A model generated the notes under the pieces. The model searched no databases. It was not told the DNA's origin and saw nothing but the letters and a program-made list of their open reading frames with translations. 64,000 bases of DNA from Chamaecyparis obtusa (lineage: Eukaryota; Streptophyta; Pinopsida; Cupressales; Cupressaceae), in NCBI GenBank assembly GCA_027943335.1, contig BSBK01007031.1:233501-297500 (forward strand), written 5' to 3'. This document shows positions 59,186 to 64,000 of the stretch, one piece after another (within the stretch, counting starts at the first letter, position 1; the number at the start of each line of letters is the position of its first letter). The position numbers and the translations under genes were made by a program.

Positions 59186-61899
59186 TGTAATGTCCCTCCT
59201 ATTTTTTTCCGCATTCCATACTTCTTTATGTGACTTGTGATTTATGATCATGGATTGTATTGCTTACATTTGGATGTGGATCTCCTTGTGGTGTGTGATC
59301 CTACTTTTCACTTTTCATTATTATGAAATATGATTTTGAGTGCTCATCTTATGCCCATCTTTATTTTTATGTTACGTAAGTGATTCAATTAGTGTTGTGA
59401 TGGATTTCTTCTTGGTGATAAGATTATGTTGATTTCATAAAGATGCATTATTTCTCCTTGTTTTGGTTGTGATAACTCTTTCCTAATTGAATTAGATATT
59501 TGACTCATTGGGTTGTTATTGGGACCTCACCTAGACTTGTGGTGTTTAATAAATGAGATAGACTAATATTGTGGTTCTAAATTGAGATGTGAACATAGTT
59601 GTTGATTAGATTAGTGGTTAGTATAGTTAATCATAAGTATTGAATCATTTTTCATGTTACCTAGATTTGATGAGATATCATATTACTAACAATGTTTTGA
59701 TTAAGGAATATTGATGTGTTCATTATTGGTAAGGTATGGTGTATATAATGTTATTTATGATTTATTTGTATATTGATATTTTTAGGGTTATTTTTTATTA
59801 TTTTCTTATGAATATAATTTATAATGTTGACATGTTACTTATTATCATGAAGATTATGTTTTATGCCAACAATATATTTATGGACTAACTTATGATCTTG
59901 GTAATGTTATTGAGGATGATTTAGAATATTGACATGCTTTATACTTAAGTTGATATTTTCCATGATGTGTTTTTATGAAGAGGGAGGATGTTTCATTACT
60001 CATTTATGAGGCTTATATGATGTTTCAATTCTCCCTTGAATGATTGTATTAGCTGATATTTTATGTGTGTTTTTTATTGTCTCATGAAATTGATTATGCA
60101 GGTACCAAGCATCGACTCCACATATTCCTCGATAGTGGTTGAGGGGAGGTATCATTTGTTTCTCCTCTCCTTGTGTTGTCCTTGATTACCAAACACTAAC
60201 TAGGTTCATATGTAATGATATATGAATGTAGTTTGATTTGATCAGTTGTATATGAAGTGGTATATGTGATACATCTGTGATATATGAACTTGGTATGATT
60301 TGATCAGTGATATATGACGTGATATATGTGATACATGATTACATTTACTTGGTGATATCAAAATTACTTGGTGTTCTTATTAGTGGGAGTAATACATGCA
60401 TTACTTTGCAAATGGTATAGTGATATATATTGGTCTTGTATCTTGGCTCCAATATGAGTGGGAAATTTTCCTATCTTGATATTCTAAAATGGTTGAATGC
60501 CATCTGTGATTCGTATTTTAGATATTTTATTTTTATTCACTTAAGTGGCTAAAGGTATTATCTTAAAATTTTTTGATCAAGGCACTTAACAAGTTGTATA
60601 ATATGGTAAGCCTTTTGGTTGGCCTTGCCTATTATGAAGAGAATTTTATTTGTATTAGAAAAATAAGACAAGTCATCAACATTCATAGTAACATTAATTT
60701 ATATGCCTTGATATCAACATTTTAATAAAATTATTTGAAAATCATTTTTGTTTGGTTTCATTTTGAAACCCTAGCTCAATAGAGGAAGGAAAAAACCTGA
60801 ATTAGGCTCGAGCTCTTTCTTTTTGGGTAGTGGAAGATAGATTCTTGGTTACTCTAACTATTACTAAGAATATTAAATGATTGTAAGAAAATATTCTTGA
60901 GAGATTTCTGAAGGGTTGTAGTGAAGATTAAAGAAGATCTTATAGGATTATGTGAGGGAGTTACAAGAGTATGGTGTAAACTTGTGTCTTCTCTCCTATA
61001 GTTTCAACCTAGCCTTCTCGGTCTTTTATTTCATTTGTTTAAGGTTACTATTGTTAAGAGTTGTTTATCTATCCTTGGTTGTTGCTTAAGGATGTCACTT
61101 ATGAGTTTAAAGACAGAGTTGATGCTCATTTCATTTATGAAATATGCATAATGTTTTTTTATTAGTATAACGAGTTTTGTGTTTATTTCTTGTTATTAAT
61201 TATATCCATGTTATTTTTGTTAACAATGAATTGTTATTTTTGTTATTATTAACTAAGAGGGTATTTTGTTCTTCTTTAAACTGTAGGCCTATTCAAAACA
61301 ATAGGTGCATGGAGAATCTTTTGATTTAGTTCTTGTCTCAGTTTCTATCTGTGGTTAAAGTATTATTTTAAACCCTAGTCAAGGGATTATGTTCATGGGA
61401 TTTTGGGGTTCTACGAGGTTGTATTATCAAGTCTCTTTGTTAAGAAGGATTCTTTGTTAGTAGTGATGAGTATTCTTTAACCCTTGTGTAAGGTTCTTTC
61501 AACCAGATTTCACTCTTTGAAATTTTAGTGAACAGTGATGAGTATTTACATTTAATAAAAGATAACCTATCAAACAAACAAACTTAATGACAATCATATT
61601 TTGACATTTAATTAGTCACTTGTGCAAAGACAATTTGAATAACTTGTAAAGTGGTTTTACATGCTAGTTGTATTTCAGTTGGACAATGAGGAATAATATA
61701 TAAACATGTAAGTGGGGACATTATCAGTCTACATAGAAAGAGTTGTGTTAAAATGAATTATTTTTCAGAGATTAATATATTGAATGATATCTTGAGATTT
61801 AGCTTGTATACATATAGTTTTGAGTCTCAAATCATATGATACTAGAATATCTTTTTAAAGAAACAAAGATAGTACTCTATGTTATTTTGGAATAAATTT
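59186..61899 (+). other. Interval with possible solo LTR starting TGTAATGTCCC
   Basis: No ORF. The start at 59186 coincides with the break in the gypsy RNase H, and TGTAATGTCCC is a plausible LTR start. I could not find the matching end or a target duplication, so the call is weak. A 62-base tandem duplication lies at 60217-60340. Confidence 0.3.
60217..60340 (+). repeat. 62-bp tandem duplication
   Basis: Units starting GATATATGAA at 60217 and 60279, with GATTTGATCAGT and ATATGTGATACAT in both. Two imperfect copies. Confidence 0.85.
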
Positions 61900-62389
61900 T
61901 ATATAGTTAAGAGTTATGGTATAAATCTAGTGAAGCATATTATTAGTGAGACATGTTTCTAGTGAGGCACTTTTCTTTTCTAATGAGATACACCTACCAG
62001 TAAGTCACATTCAACCAGTGAGGCATTGTAAAAGATTATTTATGATAAGCCAGTGAGGTAATTTTGATGGTTTTATTCCCAGAGTGTTTCGACTCATGAA
62101 ATATCTTGTGTTATATTTTATTTTTATTTTTATTTATTATCCTCTCATGTTAATATGCTCATCATATGATATTCAGTTTTTAAGTTTATTTGATTTGCAT
62201 GAATACTTATTCATTAGCTTTTACTTCACATCCATTATACTTGATCATGTTGAGTTGATAAAAAAGGCTCTTGAAGTCACCACATTTTTTATGTTTCAAG
62301 ATTATAAAGATTATTCAAGATCTTTTTGAAATTGATAAACCACTAATTTACACCCCCTCCTCCCCTCTTAGTTGTATTGTACTCCAACA
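61900..62389 (+). repeat. 3' part of the LTR of Copia-3 (5' boundary not found)
   Basis: The sequence ending CTCCAACA at 62389 is directly followed by a primer site. The T/C-rich stretch (CACCCCCTCCTCCCCTCTTA) before the end is similar to the other copia LTR ends. Several degenerate AGTGAGGCA words lie at 61930-62060. The LTR start could be anywhere upstream. Confidence 0.6.
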
Positions 62390-62391
62390 AG

Positions 62392-62403
62392 TGGTGTCAA
62401 AGC
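62392..62403 (+). promoter_or_regulatory. Primer binding site of Copia-3
   Basis: TGGTGTCAAAGC, two changes from TGGTATCAGAGC, shortly after the LTR end. Confidence 0.75.
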
Positions 62404-62424
62404 CAAACCTTATCTAACTGATTT

Positions 62425-63290
62425 ATGGGATTTCCTAGTATTGGAATACTTGTCATGGATAAGTGTAATAAGAGTAGAAGTTATAAAAATAACTCTAGAG
62501 TTAAGTCTAGTGAAGTCTTGTCTCGGGAGAAGTCCTTATTAGACAATTTTGTAAAGATTAATAAAAATAATTCTTTAGAAAATTGTGTAAGTAATCCTGA
62601 AGGATATGTTGATCTTGAAGGAGAACTATTTGTTTCCCTAGATGCAATAAAATATCTTAAAAGGTTAAATAAGGTATTTGTTTAAAGTCTTGAAGAATTA
62701 GACAAACTGATCATAAATATGAAATCAGAACTTGAAGAGTCAAATCAGGGTATTACAAATCTAAAAATAAAACTGGATGGGTTTAAAAGAAATGAAGAAG
62801 ATGTTAGTTTTCAATTACAAACTGTGGTGGAAAACCATCACAAATCAAAGACTAAAATAGTACTTTTGAAACAACAATTAGAAAAACTATCTTGAAAATC
62901 AGACAAGAATCTTCAATTTGAAGAAAGCATTAGCAAATTAAATGAGATACATTGTTGAGTAGGAATAAAAGTCACAAAGATTTATTTGGCTTAGGATTTG
63001 AAAAAGAATCAAGTTTTGGTGTTCAAAATGAGTTCAAACATTAAATAGTATTTTTAACAAAAGATGGAAAGAGTTTCAAGATCAAACATATTTATAGTAA
63101 GGAAAGTGATCTACATCATCATGTTTATGCTTTTGAAACTAATAAAAGAAAAAATAAACATGACAAAGTCTCTCAAAAGAAGAATCATTTGGTACAAAAC
63201 AGACAACATAAAATGTCCAGGTATGGAATTTATTTTCACAGGTTATTATTTTTTGTGTTATCAGTTTGGATAAAGAATATCATTGTAAAA
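62425..63290 (+). pseudogene. gag: Copia-3 gag remnant (coiled region and zinc knuckle)
   Basis: An 87-codon open stretch starts at 62425. The long helical region 'GYVDLEGELFVSLDAIKYLK', then 'LEELDKLIINMKSELEESNQ', then 'IVLLKQQLEKLS' is typical of the gag C-terminal half in one group of plant copia elements. 'HKDLFGLGFEKESSFGVQNE' follows in another frame, and a decayed knuckle ('GYYFLCYQFG', then HCK-type) lies near 63220-63290. The usual gag N-terminus between primer site and this region is absent, so there is an internal deletion. Pol is not present to the right. Confidence 0.7.
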
Positions 63291-63804
63291 AGAATTTAGT
63301 AAGATTACCTAGATACATTAAAAAGGTGATTATGATGATCAAACACGAGGAAACTTTGATGAAGGGTGTTCCCCTTAATACCACAAACACATAACAGAAA
63401 CAAAGAAACAACAACAATTTGCAAGAACAGAAAAATGGCATTCTTATTATCTCCACAAATGTGGAATTATGAATTACAATATGTAAAGCCACATGCGCAT
63501 TTTCCCTTACAATATTCTATAGGACAAAGCCTCGAATCATTACCGAGAACTACCCAGAACTGGCGTAGACAACACTACGGGCCTTCCTTATATAGGCAAT
63601 TTTCACCGCTTGAGAAGGTTCTACAAATTTAGTCCTTAAGGTCGACTATCCTAAAAATATTTTATTTTTACAATTATTACATTAGGGTCGGCTCAAAATA
63701 ATTACAAAATATGTTTTTACATAGCCCAACTTTCGGAGGCCATAACTTTCTAACCATAGCTATGTTTTTCTATTATAACCACTTTTCAGAAATGGTAGGA
63801 CCTA
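63291..63804. other. Unassigned sequence between Copia-3 gag and element X end
   Basis: Not recognisable as pol. The open stretch at 63366-63632 has no known features. It may be another insertion into Copia-3. Confidence 0.35.
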
Positions 63805-64000
63805 GGGTATGTGCAAGATCATGAGGGGCCAAAAAGTGGCGATGTAAAAAAATCCACTTTTCAGTCGTCCAAAAGCGCATGAAAATGTATGTTGACTTTT
63901 TAGTAGGCTTGGGTGTCAGTACACCTGGGAAAACCTGACACCAAAGCACAAGCCTAATTGGGTACCCGATTTTTTCGTGTACCTAAAAATATCAAGTACC
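63805..64000 (+). mobile_element. Element X family left end (third copy), runs off the window
   Basis: It starts GGGTATGTGCAAGATCATGA and continues GGGGCCAAAAAGTGGC, matching the start of element X at 15869. A hairpin follows (63904-63919 against 63935-63956: TAGGCTT, GGGTGTCAG, CTGACACC, AAGCCTA), in the same relative place as the palindromes in element X, and GGCTTGGG is shared with 16005-16012. Confidence 0.65.

Overview
The window looks like intergenic DNA from a large, repeat-dominated plant nuclear genome, most likely a gymnosperm (conifer). The evidence is AT-rich composition by eye, heavily decayed Ty1/copia and Ty3/gypsy elements with 0.9-1.5 kb LTRs, nested insertions, L1-type LINE remains, and GT-AG introns in the one multi-exon gene-like structure. 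The conifer call is an inference from the style of the elements. No intact host gene, rRNA, tRNA or CRISPR array was seen.

Layout. 1-6352: a Ty1/copia element (Copia-1, + strand) whose 5' LTR is mostly off the left edge. It appears to have landed in an older Ty3/gypsy element, whose broken gag-pol continues from 6353 to 10476. 11330-13868: a broken ORF of unknown function that shares an N-terminal domain with a second ORF at 29842-31551. 14157-14263: an (AT)53 tract. 15869-27536: the most unusual object, an 11.7 kb segment bounded by inverted repeats that begin GGGTA and flanked by ATAA on both sides ('element X'). It holds a gene of at least eight exons with phase-0 introns from exon 2 on (16265-18443), a captured piece of the host GTPase gene NOG1 (19014-19175), about 15 tandem copies of a 357-bp repeat (19268-24705), an unidentified open frame, a minus-strand gene with 18-residue repeats (25142-25764), and subterminal palindromes built on GYGCCCTATAGGGCRC. 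Two further ends of the same family lie at 54041 and 63805.

27906-29520 is a LINE ORF2 C-terminal remnant. 33359-52036 is a second copy of the copia family (Copia-2), with 1.5 kb LTRs and a near-perfect 5-bp target duplication. It is split by a younger Ty3/gypsy element on the minus strand (39164-50066) with 932-bp LTRs and a perfect ATCAG duplication. That younger element keeps gag, protease and a G-patch-like segment but has lost reverse transcriptase and most of RNase H and integrase, so it is a non-autonomous deletion derivative.

From 52037 to the end there are a 645-bp GA-rich tract, an element X right end, minus-strand gypsy and copia pol fragments (55735-59185), and a third copia element starting at an LTR/PBS junction near 62389 with a gag remnant. 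A partial element X left end runs off the right edge.

The genes do not form a pathway. The window records successive transposition: the old gypsy, then Copia-1 into it; and Copia-2, then the deleted gypsy into it. Nearly every pol frame is broken by stops and shifts. The likely new biology is element X and the accessory ORF family.
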